From assembly GCF_002776695.1 (NCBI RefSeq), contig NZ_LFJC01000003.1, positions 4,448,886 to 4,512,885 of the forward strand: a stretch of 64,000 bases of DNA, given 5' to 3'. A program made the translations under genes and the position numbers. The notes under the pieces were generated by a model. It saw only the letters and a program-made list of their open reading frames with translations, did no database searches and was not told where the DNA came from. Positions within the stretch are counted from its first letter, which is position 1. Each line of letters opens with the position of its first letter. Positions 27,546 to 37,721 of the stretch are shown here, piece after piece. This DNA comes from Bradyrhizobium nitroreducens. GTDB taxonomy: Bacteria; Pseudomonadota; Alphaproteobacteria; Rhizobiales; Xanthobacteraceae.

Positions 27546-28322
27546 ATGAGCGAAGCTTTGCCTGCGGCGATGCGGATGACGGGCAAGGTCTGCCTGGTCA
27601 CGGGCGGCGGCAGCGGCATCGGCCGCGCCACCGCGCTGCGGATGGCGACCGAAGGCGCCGAGGCGATCATCGTGGCGGGACGGCGCGAGGCCGAGATCGA
27701 GGCGGCCGCCGCTTCATGCCGTGAGCTTGGCGCGGAAGCGATCGCGCTTCGGACCGACATCACGCGCGAGGACGAGGTCGCGCGGATGGTTCGCACGGCG
27801 ATCGAACGCTGTGGCCGGCTCGACGTCGCTTTCAACAATGCCGGCTTCCAGGAGCGCCGCGCGCCGCTGGAAGAGCAGGGCACCGACGTCTACGACACCG
27901 TGTTCGACACCAATGTCCGCGCGCTGTTCCTGTGCCTGCGCCATCAATTGCCGGCCATGCTGGCGCAAGGCAGCGGCAGCATCGTCGTCAACGCCTCCGT
28001 CAGTGGCATGCGCAATCCCAATCCCGGCTTCTCGCTCTATTCGGCCTCGAAAGCCGCGGCGATCTCGTTGACCCGCTCGGCGGCGATGGAGAATGCCCCG
28101 CGCGGCATCCGCATCAACGCGATCGCGCCGGGCCGCGTCGTCACCGACATGATGCTGCGCGCCGGCGTCGGCGATATCGCAACGGTGAGTGCGGGATTGC
28201 CATTGCGGCGGATGGGCAGCCCGGAGGAGGTGGCGGAGGCCGTGGTGTGGCTGTCGTCGGATGCGTCGTCCTATGTGGTCGGACACGTGCTGGCGGCGGA
28301 CGGGGGATTTCTCGCTTCGTAG
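27546..28322 (+). CDS. Short-chain dehydrogenase/reductase controlled by the MarR operator
   Basis: The 258-residue protein has TGGGSGIGRATAL at about residue 19 and the active-site YSASKAA motif with a preceding Ser. The C-terminal AADGGFLAS is typical of classical SDRs. The ATG at 27546 follows TTTGGAG; the frame is open far upstream only because the antisense marR gene is GC-rich. The stop codon TAG is shared with the first bases of a palindromic repeat, so the end of the gene was defined by that repeat. It probably acts on the ligand or product sensed by the MarR protein. Confidence 0.92.
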   Translation: MSEALPAAMRMTGKVCLVTGGGSGIGRATALRMATEGAEAIIVAGRREAEIEAAAASCRELGAEAIALRTDITREDEVARMVRTAIERCGRLDVAFNNAGFQERRAPLEEQGTDVYDTVFDTNVRALFLCLRHQLPAMLAQGSGSIVVNASVSGMRNPNPGFSLYSASKAAAISLTRSAAMENAPRGIRINAIAPGRVVTDMMLRAGVGDIATVSAGLPLRRMGSPEEVAEAVVWLSSDASSYVVGHVLAADGGFLAS

Positions 28323-28405
28323 CCCGGATGGAGCGAAGCGCAATCCGGGACCGCTTTGCTCGTTGCACGATTCCCGGATTTCGCTTTCGCTTCATCCGGG
28401 CTACG
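28320..28405. repeat. Palindromic repeat, family G, providing the stop of the SDR gene
   Basis: The element reads TAGCCCGGATGGAGCGAAGC at the left and ends GCTTCATCCGGGCTACGG. The arms AGCCCGGATG and CATCCGGGCT are exact complements. No other copy is evident in the window. Confidence 0.8.
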
Positions 28406-28410
28406 GCCCT

Positions 28411-30033
<1,623 letters not shown>

Positions 30034-30054
30034 GGTTTCCGTCCCCTTCTAGTT

Positions 30055-30155
30055 CCTCATCCTGAGGAGCGCGTCTTCGCGCGTCTCGAAGGATGAAGGC
30101 CCGGCTGGTGGCCTCGCCCCTTCGAGACGCCGCTGCGCGGCTCCTCAGGGTGAGG
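30055..30155. repeat. Palindromic repeat, family C
   Basis: Ends are CCTCATCCTGAGGAGC and GCTCCTCAGGGTGAGG, with inner TTCGCGCGTCTCGAAGGATG paired to CCCCTTCGAGACGCCG. It lies between two minus-strand genes and splits the benzoylformate decarboxylase gene from the hydratase operon. Confidence 0.85.
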
Positions 30156-30209
30156 GTCTACGTTCTTACATCGCCGCTACGCTCGCAATGACGGGGAGAG
30201 CGCGGTGGC

Positions 30210-31061
30210 TCACCACACCGCCGTCCCTTTCATCGTCGGCTGCCCATCCGCATTCGCGGTCCACAGCTCCATGCCGGCGTCGGTCTCGTTGGCGTTCACC
30301 GAGAACTCCGTGCCCTCGAACAGTGGCTGAAGGCCGCGATAGGTGAACTTCTTCGGCGCCTTGCCGCCATGCAGCTTCGCTGCCATCTCGATGATCAGCG
30401 CGGCCTGCAGCGGCCCATGGAAGATCAGGCCCGGATAGCCCTCGACCTTGGTGACGTAGTCACGGTCGTAATGGATGCGGTGGCCGTTGAAGGTCAGCGC
30501 GGAATAGCGGAAGAGCAGCACGGGATCGGAGACATGGGTCTCGCGGTGCTGCGCTGTCGGCGGCGGAGGCGGCGCCTTGGCCGACGCAGGCGCGCTGCTC
30601 GTCATCTCGCGATAGACGATGTCCTGCCGCTCGCGGATGGCGGTGCCGCGGGGCGAGGAGATGCTGTGCTCGACCGAGACGAAACACAGGGTGCCGGTCG
30701 AGCCCGTCTTCACCTGAACGTCGGCGATGCGCGAGGTGCGCGTCGATTCATCGCCGACCTGCAACGGCTGCAGGAATTCGATCTCGCCGCCGGCCCACAT
30801 CCGGCGCGGCAGCGGCACCGGCGGCAGGAAGCCGCCGCGGGTGGGGTGGCCGTCGGGGCCGAGCATCGACATCGGAAACACCGGCTGAGCCAGGCACCAA
30901 TGCACCGTGAACGGCGCGGCATCGCCCTTCTTGGGCTCGCCGACCTCCTGGAACAGCGTCGCGCGCAGGCCCATGACGAGCTGCGCGGTGACGATGTCGG
31001 TGGCCTCCGTCGTGCGGCCGATCCACTGCCGCAAGTGGTCGATGTCGAGCTTCTCGGTCAT
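30210..31061 (-). CDS. MaoC-like / FAS1-type acyl-CoA dehydratase
   Basis: The 283-residue protein has the two-part hot-dog structure of mesaconyl-C4-CoA hydratase and fungal HTD2-like enzymes. The first part ends MLGPDGHPTRGGFLPPVPLP, and the second has the hydratase-type SALTFNGHRIHYDRDYVTK (Asn/His/Asp environment) and PGLIFHGPLQAALIIEMA. It should hydrate an enoyl-CoA. It is the last gene of an operon with a CoA-transferase and an acyl-CoA dehydrogenase, so the three steps CoA activation, dehydrogenation and hydration are encoded together. A GAGG site precedes the start. Confidence 0.87.
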   Translation of the reverse strand: MTEKLDIDHLRQWIGRTTEATDIVTAQLVMGLRATLFQEVGEPKKGDAAPFTVHWCLAQPVFPMSMLGPDGHPTRGGFLPPVPLPRRMWAGGEIEFLQPLQVGDESTRTSRIADVQVKTGSTGTLCFVSVEHSISSPRGTAIRERQDIVYREMTSSAPASAKAPPPPPTAQHRETHVSDPVLLFRYSALTFNGHRIHYDRDYVTKVEGYPGLIFHGPLQAALIIEMAAKLHGGKAPKKFTYRGLQPLFEGTEFSVNANETDAGMELWTANADGQPTMKGTAVW

Positions 31062-31076
31062 GATGCCTCGCTCTTG

Positions 31077-32180
31077 TTACTTTCTTGATTTTGGCTTTTC
31101 GCCGATCGCAGGCACGGCGCCATAGCTGCGTGTCTCGCCGACGATGATCGGCGCCGGCGCGGGATAGCTGACGCGGCCGTTCGGCGTGTCGACCTCGATA
31201 CGCCTGAGATGCGGATGCTTGGTGAGGTCGGCCATGGTGTTGACCTCGGCAAAGGCGATGTCGGCGTCCGACAGCCGCTTCAACAGCTCGTCGCGCGTCA
31301 TCTTGCCGAAGGCATCCGCCACCGTCGTGTCGGTGAAGTCGCGGTTGCGCACGCGCTCGACCATGTTGGCGACGCGGGGATCGGCCGGCAGGTCGGGCTG
31401 ATCAAGCACCTTCGCGCACAGCGTCTTCCACTCCCGCTCGCTCTGGATCGAGATCAGGATGTCCTTGCCGTCCTTCGAGGTGAAGACGCCATAGGGCGCG
31501 ATCGAGGGATGGCGCAGGCCCATGCGCTTGGGCGGATTGCCAGCTTCCGAATTGAGCAGCGGCACGGTGCACCAGTCCGCCATCACGTCGAACATGGAGA
31601 TGCGGATGTCACAGCCCTTGCCGGTGCGCCCGCGCGCGATCAGCGCTTCCAGGATCGCCGCATGGGCGGTGGCGCCGGTCGCGACGTCGACGATCGACAT
31701 GCCGACGCGCGAGGCGCCGTCGGGGTTGCCGGTGATCGAGGCAAGGCCGCTCTCGGCCTGGATCAGGAGGTCATAGGCCTTGCGGTGGGCGTAGGGGCCC
31801 TCGTCGCCATAGCCTGTGATCGTACACGAGATCAGCTTCGGATAGTCCTTCAGGAGCCGCTCGCGCGAAAAGCCGAGCTTGTCCATCGAGCCCGGCTTCA
31901 GGTTCTGGATCAGCACATCGGCGCTGGCGATCAGCTTCTCCAGCTCGGCGCAACCTTCCTTGGTGGCGAGATCCACCACCGCCGATTGCTTGCCGCGGTT
32001 GAGCCAGACGAAATAGCTGCTCTGGCCCTTGGCCGCCGCGTCATAGCCGCGGGCGAAATCGCCCTCGGGCCGCTCGATCTTGATCACCTCCGCGCCGGCA
32101 TCCGCCAGGCGCGAGGAGCAGAACGGCGCCGCCACCGCCTGCTCCACCGCAATCACCCTGATCCCGTCCAATGCTCCCAT
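31077..32180 (-). CDS. CaiB/BaiF (class III) CoA-transferase
   Basis: The 367-residue protein activates an acid by moving CoA onto it. Signatures are GIRVIAVEQAVAAPFCSSRL, GAEVIKIERPEGDFARGYD and the probable nucleophile Asp137 in KAYDLLIQAESGLASITG. It is translated 15 bases before the hydratase gene and ten bases after the dehydrogenase gene, so it is in one operon with both. It differs from the other CoA-transferase at 11536-12741 in length and in the central part, which suggests a different substrate. Confidence 0.9.
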   Translation of the reverse strand: MGALDGIRVIAVEQAVAAPFCSSRLADAGAEVIKIERPEGDFARGYDAAAKGQSSYFVWLNRGKQSAVVDLATKEGCAELEKLIASADVLIQNLKPGSMDKLGFSRERLLKDYPKLISCTITGYGDEGPYAHRKAYDLLIQAESGLASITGNPDGASRVGMSIVDVATGATAHAAILEALIARGRTGKGCDIRISMFDVMADWCTVPLLNSEAGNPPKRMGLRHPSIAPYGVFTSKDGKDILISIQSEREWKTLCAKVLDQPDLPADPRVANMVERVRNRDFTDTTVADAFGKMTRDELLKRLSDADIAFAEVNTMADLTKHPHLRRIEVDTPNGRVSYPAPAPIIVGETRSYGAVPAIGEKPKSRK

Positions 32181-32189
32181 GGCGCGACC

Positions 32190-33359
32190 TCAGTACGAGC
32201 GCGGCATGCCGAGCACGTGCTCGGCGACGAAGGACAGCACGAGGTTGGTCGAGATCGGCGCCACCTGATAGAGCCGCGTCTCGCGGAATTTGCGCTCGAC
32301 GTCGTATTCCTCGGCAAAGCCGAAGCCGCCATGGGTCTGGATGCAGGCATTCGCCGCTTCCCAGGACGCATCCGCCGCCAGCATCTTGGCCATGTTGGCC
32401 TCCGCGCCGCAGTCGAGCCCGGCCTCGTATTTGCGCGTGGCTTCCTTCACCATCAACTCGGCCGCGCGCATGGAGGCATAGGCCTTGGCGATGGGGAACT
32501 GAATGCCCTGGTTCTGGCCGATCGGGCGGCCGAACACGCTGCGTTCCTTGGCGTAGTTCGTCGCCTTGGCAATGAACCATTTGGCGTCGCCGACGCATTC
32601 GGCGGCGATCAAAATCCGCTCGGCATTCATGCCTGACAGGATGTAGCGGAAACCCTTGCCTTCCTCGCCGATCAGATTCTCCGCCGGCACCTTCATGTCG
32701 GTGAAGAACACTTCGGTGGTGGCGTGGTTCATCATGGTGCGGATCGGGCGGATCTCAAGGCCGTTGTTCTTGGCCTCGCGCATGTCGACGATGAAGACCG
32801 ACAGACCATCCGTGCGCTTCTTCACCTGCTCCTTCGGCGTGGTGCGCGCCAGCAGCACCATCAAATCGGAATGCTCGGCGCGGCTGGTCCAGATCTTCTG
32901 GCCGTTGACGATGTAGCTGTCGTTGCCTTCCTTGCGCGCGAAGGTCTTCAGCGAGGAGGTGTCGGTGCCGCTGGTCGGCTCGGTGACGCCGAAGGCCTGC
33001 AGGCGCAATTCGCCGCTGGCGATCTTCGGCAGGTACTTTGCCTTCTGCTCGGCATTGCCGTGCCGCAGCACGGTGCCCATCGTGTACATCTGAGCATGGC
33101 AGCCGCCGCCGTTGCACCCCGCACGCTGGATCTCTTCCAGGATCGCAGCCGCCGCCGAGAGCTTCAGGCCCGCGCCGCCATACTCTTCCGGGATCAGCAC
33201 CGAGAGATAGCCGGCTTCGGTCAGCGCATCGACGAAGGCCTTGGGGTAGGCCATCTCGCGATCGAGCTTGCGCCAATATTCGCCGGGAAACTGCGCGCAC
33301 AATTTTGCGACGGCGTCGCGAATGTCGGCGTAATCTTCGGTGTGGTGTTCTTCACTCAT
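32190..33359 (-). CDS. Acyl-CoA dehydrogenase of the LysR-controlled operon
   Basis: The 389-residue protein has the complete family layout, including QAFGVTEPTSGTDTSSLKTF (flavin loop), VFGRPIGQNQGIQFPIA and THGGFGFAEEYDVERKFRET. The end reads RLYQVAPISTNLVLSFVAEH, so the usual YEGT motif is replaced by VAPI and the catalytic base must lie elsewhere (for example in the central helix). It is the first gene of the operon and divergent from a LysR regulator by 125 bases. The text belongs to the class that acts on branched or functionalised acids, but this is inference. Confidence 0.9.
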   Translation of the reverse strand: MSEEHHTEDYADIRDAVAKLCAQFPGEYWRKLDREMAYPKAFVDALTEAGYLSVLIPEEYGGAGLKLSAAAAILEEIQRAGCNGGGCHAQMYTMGTVLRHGNAEQKAKYLPKIASGELRLQAFGVTEPTSGTDTSSLKTFARKEGNDSYIVNGQKIWTSRAEHSDLMVLLARTTPKEQVKKRTDGLSVFIVDMREAKNNGLEIRPIRTMMNHATTEVFFTDMKVPAENLIGEEGKGFRYILSGMNAERILIAAECVGDAKWFIAKATNYAKERSVFGRPIGQNQGIQFPIAKAYASMRAAELMVKEATRKYEAGLDCGAEANMAKMLAADASWEAANACIQTHGGFGFAEEYDVERKFRETRLYQVAPISTNLVLSFVAEHVLGMPRSY

Positions 33360-33484
33360 GGCGTTTCCAGTTCTTAGCGGCAGTTAAGATAACGCCGGCC
33401 GACCCTCAGGCGTTGTGAAAACAATGCCCGCCCCCTATGCTCATTTGTTATAGCGTATGGAGTAGCCTTCCAGGATTGGCAAGC

Positions 33485-34405
33485 ATGGATTTCCGGCAGC
33501 TCAGGACCTTCAGTTGCGTGGCGGAGCTCGGCAGCCTGAGCAAGGCGTCCGACACGCTGCGCGTGGCGCAGCCGGCGCTCTCGAGGCAGATCAAGCTCCT
33601 GGAACACGAGCTGCGCACCGAGCTGTTCACCCGCAACGGCCGCGGCATGGTGCTGACCGAGGCCGGCCGGCTGCTGCTGGCGCGCACCTCCGGCATCGTG
33701 CGGCAGATCGACCAGATCCGCGACGACATCCAGTCGTCCCAGGGACCGCCGTCCGGGCAGGTCGTGCTCGGCCTGGTCCCGACCGTGAGCTGCGTGCTGT
33801 CGGCACGGTTTGCGCGGCGCTGCGTCGAAAAGTTTCCCGGGATCTCGCTGCGCATCGTCGAGAGCTACAGCGGCCATCTGGTCGAGTGGCTGCATCGCGG
33901 CGAGATGGACCTCGCCATCCTCTACGGCCGCTCGGCCGATCTGCATCTCAACGTGCAGAGCCTCGGCCGCGACAACATCGTCGCGGTCGGCCCGCGCGGC
34001 TGCGGCCTTGCGCGCAAGAAGAGCGTCGACATCGGCTGGCTGTTGCGGCAACGGCTGGTGCTGCCCTCTCACTCGCACGGCCTCCGTGCGCTGATCGAGC
34101 ACGCGGCCGCCCAGCGCAAGATCAAGCTCAACGTCCAGCTCGAGGCGGATTCGTTCCGGGTGCTGACCAGCCTCGTCGAGGAGGGCCTCGGCTTCGCATT
34201 GCTGCCGCCATCGTCGGTCCACGGCGAGGTCGCGGACGGACGGCTGGAGACCGCTGTCGTCTCGAAGCCGATGTCGCGCGAGCTCATTTTCGCTTCTCCG
34301 ATCGACCGCCCGGTCTCGACGGCCTCGCTCGCCGTCACGGCGCTGCTGCGCGAGGAAGTCGCCGCCTGCCGCAAGGATGGCGTGTGGGACATCAAATTGA
34401 GTTAG
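33485..34405 (+). CDS. LysR-family transcriptional regulator
   Basis: The 306-residue protein starts with the LysR winged helix: MDFRQLRTFSCVAELGSLSK then LRVAQPALSRQIKLLEHELR. The effector domain begins about residue 90 (GQVVLGLVPTVSCVLSARFA). The ATG at 33485 is the family start; sixteen extra in-frame codons upstream lack support. It is divergent from the dehydrogenase/CoA-transferase/hydratase operon, so it is the likely activator, and the 125-base intergenic region (33360-33484) contains AT-rich text (for example TTTGTTATAGCGTATGG). Confidence 0.93.
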   Translation: MDFRQLRTFSCVAELGSLSKASDTLRVAQPALSRQIKLLEHELRTELFTRNGRGMVLTEAGRLLLARTSGIVRQIDQIRDDIQSSQGPPSGQVVLGLVPTVSCVLSARFARRCVEKFPGISLRIVESYSGHLVEWLHRGEMDLAILYGRSADLHLNVQSLGRDNIVAVGPRGCGLARKKSVDIGWLLRQRLVLPSHSHGLRALIEHAAAQRKIKLNVQLEADSFRVLTSLVEEGLGFALLPPSSVHGEVADGRLETAVVSKPMSRELIFASPIDRPVSTASLAVTALLREEVAACRKDGVWDIKLS

Positions 34406-34543
34406 ATGCGCTGGTGTCGTAGACCAACCGGGCGCTGTCCTGCCTTCGCATCTGGCGCGACCTGTCATGCCGGAATTTTATAGCTGGGCCAGGTTCGCTG
34501 CACTCGCGATGACGGTGTGGAGGCGGCGAGCGCTTATCTCTTC

Positions 34544-34690
34544 CCGTCATCCTGAGGTGCGCGCTCTGCGGCGCATCGCGCCGCGGAGCGAGCCTCGAAG
34601 GACGACGGCCCGGACGCATCGGGGCCGTGCATCCTTCGAGGCTCCCCATGGGCCGCGTTGCGTCCCATGGCGCGCACCTCAGGATGACGG
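34544..34690. repeat. Palindromic repeat, family C, in the 34406-34705 gap
   Basis: Ends are CCGTCATCCTGAGGTGCGCG and CGCGCACCTCAGGATGACGG, exact complements over 20 bases, with inner GCCTCGAAGGACGACGG and CATCCTTCGAGGC. A small degraded family D piece (CGCTGCACTCGCGATGACGG-like) precedes it at about 34495. The gap holds no gene. Confidence 0.85.
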
Positions 34691-34705
34691 TCGGAGAAAT
34701 GGAGC

Positions 34706-35980
34706 TCAGCCCGGAATCCTCACCGGCAGCGTCTCATATCCCTTGATGAAGCTGGAATAGATCCGCTTGGGCTCGCCGACCACCTCGATGCGGTCGAAGC
34801 GCTTCAGCATCTCCTCCCAGACGATCTTGAGCTGCAGCTCGGCGAGGCGCATGCCGACGCAGCGGTGGATGCCGAAGCCGAAGGAGAGGTGGGTGCGTGG
34901 GCGCGGGCGGTCGATGATGAACTCGTTGGGCCTGTCGAACATCTCGTCGTCGCGGTTGCCGGAGACGTACCACATCACGACGCGATCGCCCTTCCTGATC
35001 TGCTTGCCGCCGATCTCGGTGTCCTGCAAGGCCGTGCGCCGCATATGCGCCAGCGGCGTCTGCCAGCGGATCACCTCGGGCACCATGGAATCGATCAGCT
35101 CCGGATTGGCGCGCAGCTTGTCGTATTGCTCGGGGTTCTCGTTCAGCGCCAGCACCGAGCCGGTCATGGTGTTGCGCGTGGTGTCGTTGCCGCCGACGAT
35201 GAGCAGGATGATGTTGCCCATGAGGTTGTCGGGGTCCATGTGGCGCGTGGCGTCGTTATGGGCCATCAGCGACAAGAGGTCGTTGCGCGGCGCGGAGTTG
35301 ACGCGCTCGTTCCAGAGCTTGGACATGTAGGCGTAGCACTCGTCCATCTCGCGGCGGCGCTCCTCGGCGGAGGCGACGATGCCGCTCTTGGGCAGCGCGG
35401 TCGACACGTCGGACCAGCGCGTCAGCTTGCGCCGCTCCTCCCAGGGGAAGTCGAACAAGGTCGCGAGCATCTGCGTCGTCAGCTCGATCGAGACGCGCTC
35501 GACGAAATTGAAGGTCTCGTTGCGCGGCAGATTGTCGAGCACGGTCTGCGAGCGCTGCCGGATCAGCTTTGCCAGCTCGTCCAGATGTGTCGGCGTGAAC
35601 ATCGGCGACACCGTCTTGCGCTGCGACGAATGCCGAGGCTGATCCATCGCGATGAAGCTCGGATAGTCGTAGCCGGGCGGCACGTCGCGGATCGAGATGC
35701 CGCCGAGCGTGGAGTCCGAGGAGAAGGTGCCGTGATTGGTGTCGACATGCATGATGTCGTTGTATTTCACCACCGACCAGTACGGCTCGATCGGCGCGTT
35801 GGTGCAATAGTGCACCGGCTCTTCGTTGCGCAGCCGCTCGAACCACGGCCACAGCGTGTCGTCCTGGAACAGCCTGGGCGCGCCGGGGTGGAATTGCGAC
35901 AGCGGCGTCGCATAGGCCTCCTCACGGGCCCTGCGCATGCGTTCGGCCTTGTCCACTTTAACCGGCGCTTGGATGTTCAT
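34706..35980 (-). CDS. Cytochrome P450
   Basis: The 424-residue P450 has the I-helix oxygen-binding segment VGGNDTTRNTMTGS (GGNDTT in place of AGxDTT), the K-helix VIRWQTP (ExxR equivalent EVIRW), and the haem-ligand loop FGFGIHRCVGMRLAELQ with C374. It belongs to the class whose members hydroxylate terpenes, steroids or alkyl chains (CYP108/CYP111-like text FGPYWSVxxYND). It needs a ferredoxin and reductase, and none is adjacent. It is paralogous to the P450 just upstream. The Shine-Dalgarno is CTGGAG. Confidence 0.93.
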   Translation of the reverse strand: MNIQAPVKVDKAERMRRAREEAYATPLSQFHPGAPRLFQDDTLWPWFERLRNEEPVHYCTNAPIEPYWSVVKYNDIMHVDTNHGTFSSDSTLGGISIRDVPPGYDYPSFIAMDQPRHSSQRKTVSPMFTPTHLDELAKLIRQRSQTVLDNLPRNETFNFVERVSIELTTQMLATLFDFPWEERRKLTRWSDVSTALPKSGIVASAEERRREMDECYAYMSKLWNERVNSAPRNDLLSLMAHNDATRHMDPDNLMGNIILLIVGGNDTTRNTMTGSVLALNENPEQYDKLRANPELIDSMVPEVIRWQTPLAHMRRTALQDTEIGGKQIRKGDRVVMWYVSGNRDDEMFDRPNEFIIDRPRPRTHLSFGFGIHRCVGMRLAELQLKIVWEEMLKRFDRIEVVGEPKRIYSSFIKGYETLPVRIPG

Positions 35981-36011
35981 CGTGGTTGCTCCAGTTGGTT
36001 CTCTTTCTTCG

Positions 36012-36155
36012 CCTCTCCCCGCCTGCGGGGAGAGGCCGGAATTCGAGCGAAGCTCAAATTCCGGGTGAGGGGGACTCTCCGCGAATCCGTCTCTCAGCGT
36101 GTTTGCGGAGAGAGCCCCTCACCCCGACCCTCTCCCCGTAAGAACGGGGAGAGGG
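36012..36155. repeat. Palindromic repeat, family A
   Basis: Opens CCTCTCCCCGCCTGCGGGGA and closes CTCTCCCCGTAAGAACGGGG; the inner pair is GGGTGAGGGGGACTCTCCGC and GCGGAGAGAGCCCCTCACCC. It separates the two P450 genes. Confidence 0.85.
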
Positions 36156-36162
36156 AGAATTC

Positions 36163-37428
36163 CTACGCCGCAATCTTCACCGGCAGCTCTTCCAGTCCCT
36201 TGACGAAGCTCGAATAGACCCGTTTCGGCTTGCCGACCACCTCGATATGGTCGAAACGCCTCAGGATCTCTTCCCAGATAATCTTGAGCTGCAGCTCGGC
36301 AAGCCGCAGGCCGACGCAACGGTGGATGCCGAAGCCGAACGACAGATGCGTGCGCGGGCGGGCGCGGTCAATGATGAATTCGTAGGGCTTCTCGATCGCC
36401 TCCTCGTCGCGGTTGCCCGAGACGTACCACATCACGACCTTGTCACCTTTCTTGATCTGCTTGCCGCGGAATTCGAAGTCGGAGAGCGCGGTGCGGCGCA
36501 TATGCGCCAGCGGCGTCTGCCAGCGGATCACTTCGGGAACGAAACTGTCCAGCAAAGCGGGGTTCTCGCGCAGCTTGCGATATTGCTCCGGATGCTGGCT
36601 CAGCGCGAGCAGCGAGCCCGACATGGTGTTGCGCGTGGTGTCGTTGCCGCCGACGATCAACAGAATGAGATTGCCGAGGAAGTTCTTGGCGTCCATGTCG
36701 CGCGTGGCGGCGCCATGCGCCATCATCGAGAGCAGGTCGCTCTTCGGCGGCTGCGCGATGCGCTCCTTCCAGAGGCGGGCGAAGTAGCCGGCGCATTCCG
36801 TCAGCTCGGCCTGGCGCTCGTCCTCGGTGGCGACGAGGCCGTCGGGTCCGGGAATGGTGGTGGCGATGTCCGACCAGCGCGTCAGCTTGCGGCGGTCTTC
36901 CCAGGGAAAGTCGAACAGCACCGCCAGCATCTGGGTGGTGAGCTCGATCGAGACGCGGTCGACCCAGTCGAACACCTCGCCGCGCGGCAGATTGTCCAGG
37001 CATTCGGCCGAGCGCTTGCGGATGTTGAGGGCGAGATTGTCCAGATGCGTCGGCGTGAACATCGGCGCCACGGTCTTGCGCTGGGCGGCGTGGCGCGGCG
37101 GGTCCATCGAAATGAAGCTCTCGCGGCGCAGGTCCGGATCGATGTCGCGGATGGTGATGCCGCCGAGCGAGGAGGCCGAGGAGAACACCGCGTGGTTGGT
37201 CTCGATCTCCATGATGTCGTTGTAGCGCGTCACCGACCAGTAAGGGCCGAACATCGAGTCCTTGCAATAGTGCACGGGATCTTCGCGGCGGAGCCGATCG
37301 AAATAGGGCCAGAACGTATCGGTCCTGAACAATTCGGGATCGCCCGGGTCGAACTGCTCCAGCGGCAGTGAATTGGCGCGTGCGCGTAGCGCGTCGAGCT
37401 TGGCCGCGTTCTCGATGGTCCCATGCAT
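36163..37428 (-). CDS. Cytochrome P450 (tandem paralogue)
   Basis: The 421-residue P450 has VGGNDTTRNTMSGS in the I helix, PEVIRWQTPLAHMRRTAL around the K helix, and FGFGIHRCVGLRLAELQ with C371 as haem ligand. The sequence is clearly related to the neighbouring P450 over its entire length, with differences concentrated in the N-terminal and B-C regions, so the pair arose by duplication and probably has divergent substrates. The ATG at 37428 follows AGGGAG; an open frame 22 codons upstream has no support. No redox partner gene is adjacent. Confidence 0.93.
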   Translation of the reverse strand: MHGTIENAAKLDALRARANSLPLEQFDPGDPELFRTDTFWPYFDRLRREDPVHYCKDSMFGPYWSVTRYNDIMEIETNHAVFSSASSLGGITIRDIDPDLRRESFISMDPPRHAAQRKTVAPMFTPTHLDNLALNIRKRSAECLDNLPRGEVFDWVDRVSIELTTQMLAVLFDFPWEDRRKLTRWSDIATTIPGPDGLVATEDERQAELTECAGYFARLWKERIAQPPKSDLLSMMAHGAATRDMDAKNFLGNLILLIVGGNDTTRNTMSGSLLALSQHPEQYRKLRENPALLDSFVPEVIRWQTPLAHMRRTALSDFEFRGKQIKKGDKVVMWYVSGNRDEEAIEKPYEFIIDRARPRTHLSFGFGIHRCVGLRLAELQLKIIWEEILRRFDHIEVVGKPKRVYSSFVKGLEELPVKIAA

Positions 37429-37721
37429 GACCGTTCTCCCTGGCATCAACCGCGCGTTCTCGTTGAATTCTGCGCTGCGGTATTTGATTTGCAATTACAG
37501 CCGGTTGTCTGCGCCGGAGCAAGGGAGAGTTTTGCCACATCCAACCGTTGCGAGAGATCTTGGGGCGCCTCCATCAACGTGATCCCCCGCACACCGTTTG
37601 TCGTGAAATCGTGCCAGAAACCGACTGGAATCGAGGGAAATCGAACCCCGCCATCTTGGGTACCGACTAACCTCTGATCTATAGTTTGACCGGATCAAGA
37701 CCGCATCCCGAGGTTGCCGCC
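37429..37721. other. Non-coding gap between the divergent P450 and DUF898 genes
   Basis: I see no gene here. The middle contains CCGACTGGAATCGAGGGAAA and ATCGAACCCCGCC, which resembles a tRNA T-arm by chance only. The stretch contains both divergent promoters. The text ATTTGATTTGCAATTACA near 37480 is AT-rich and a likely promoter region. Confidence 0.4.

Noticed and set aside
37620..37670. A tRNA or tRNA 3' remnant (GGGAAATCGAACCCCGCC text)
   Set aside because: No acceptor stem, D arm or anticodon arm can be paired around it.
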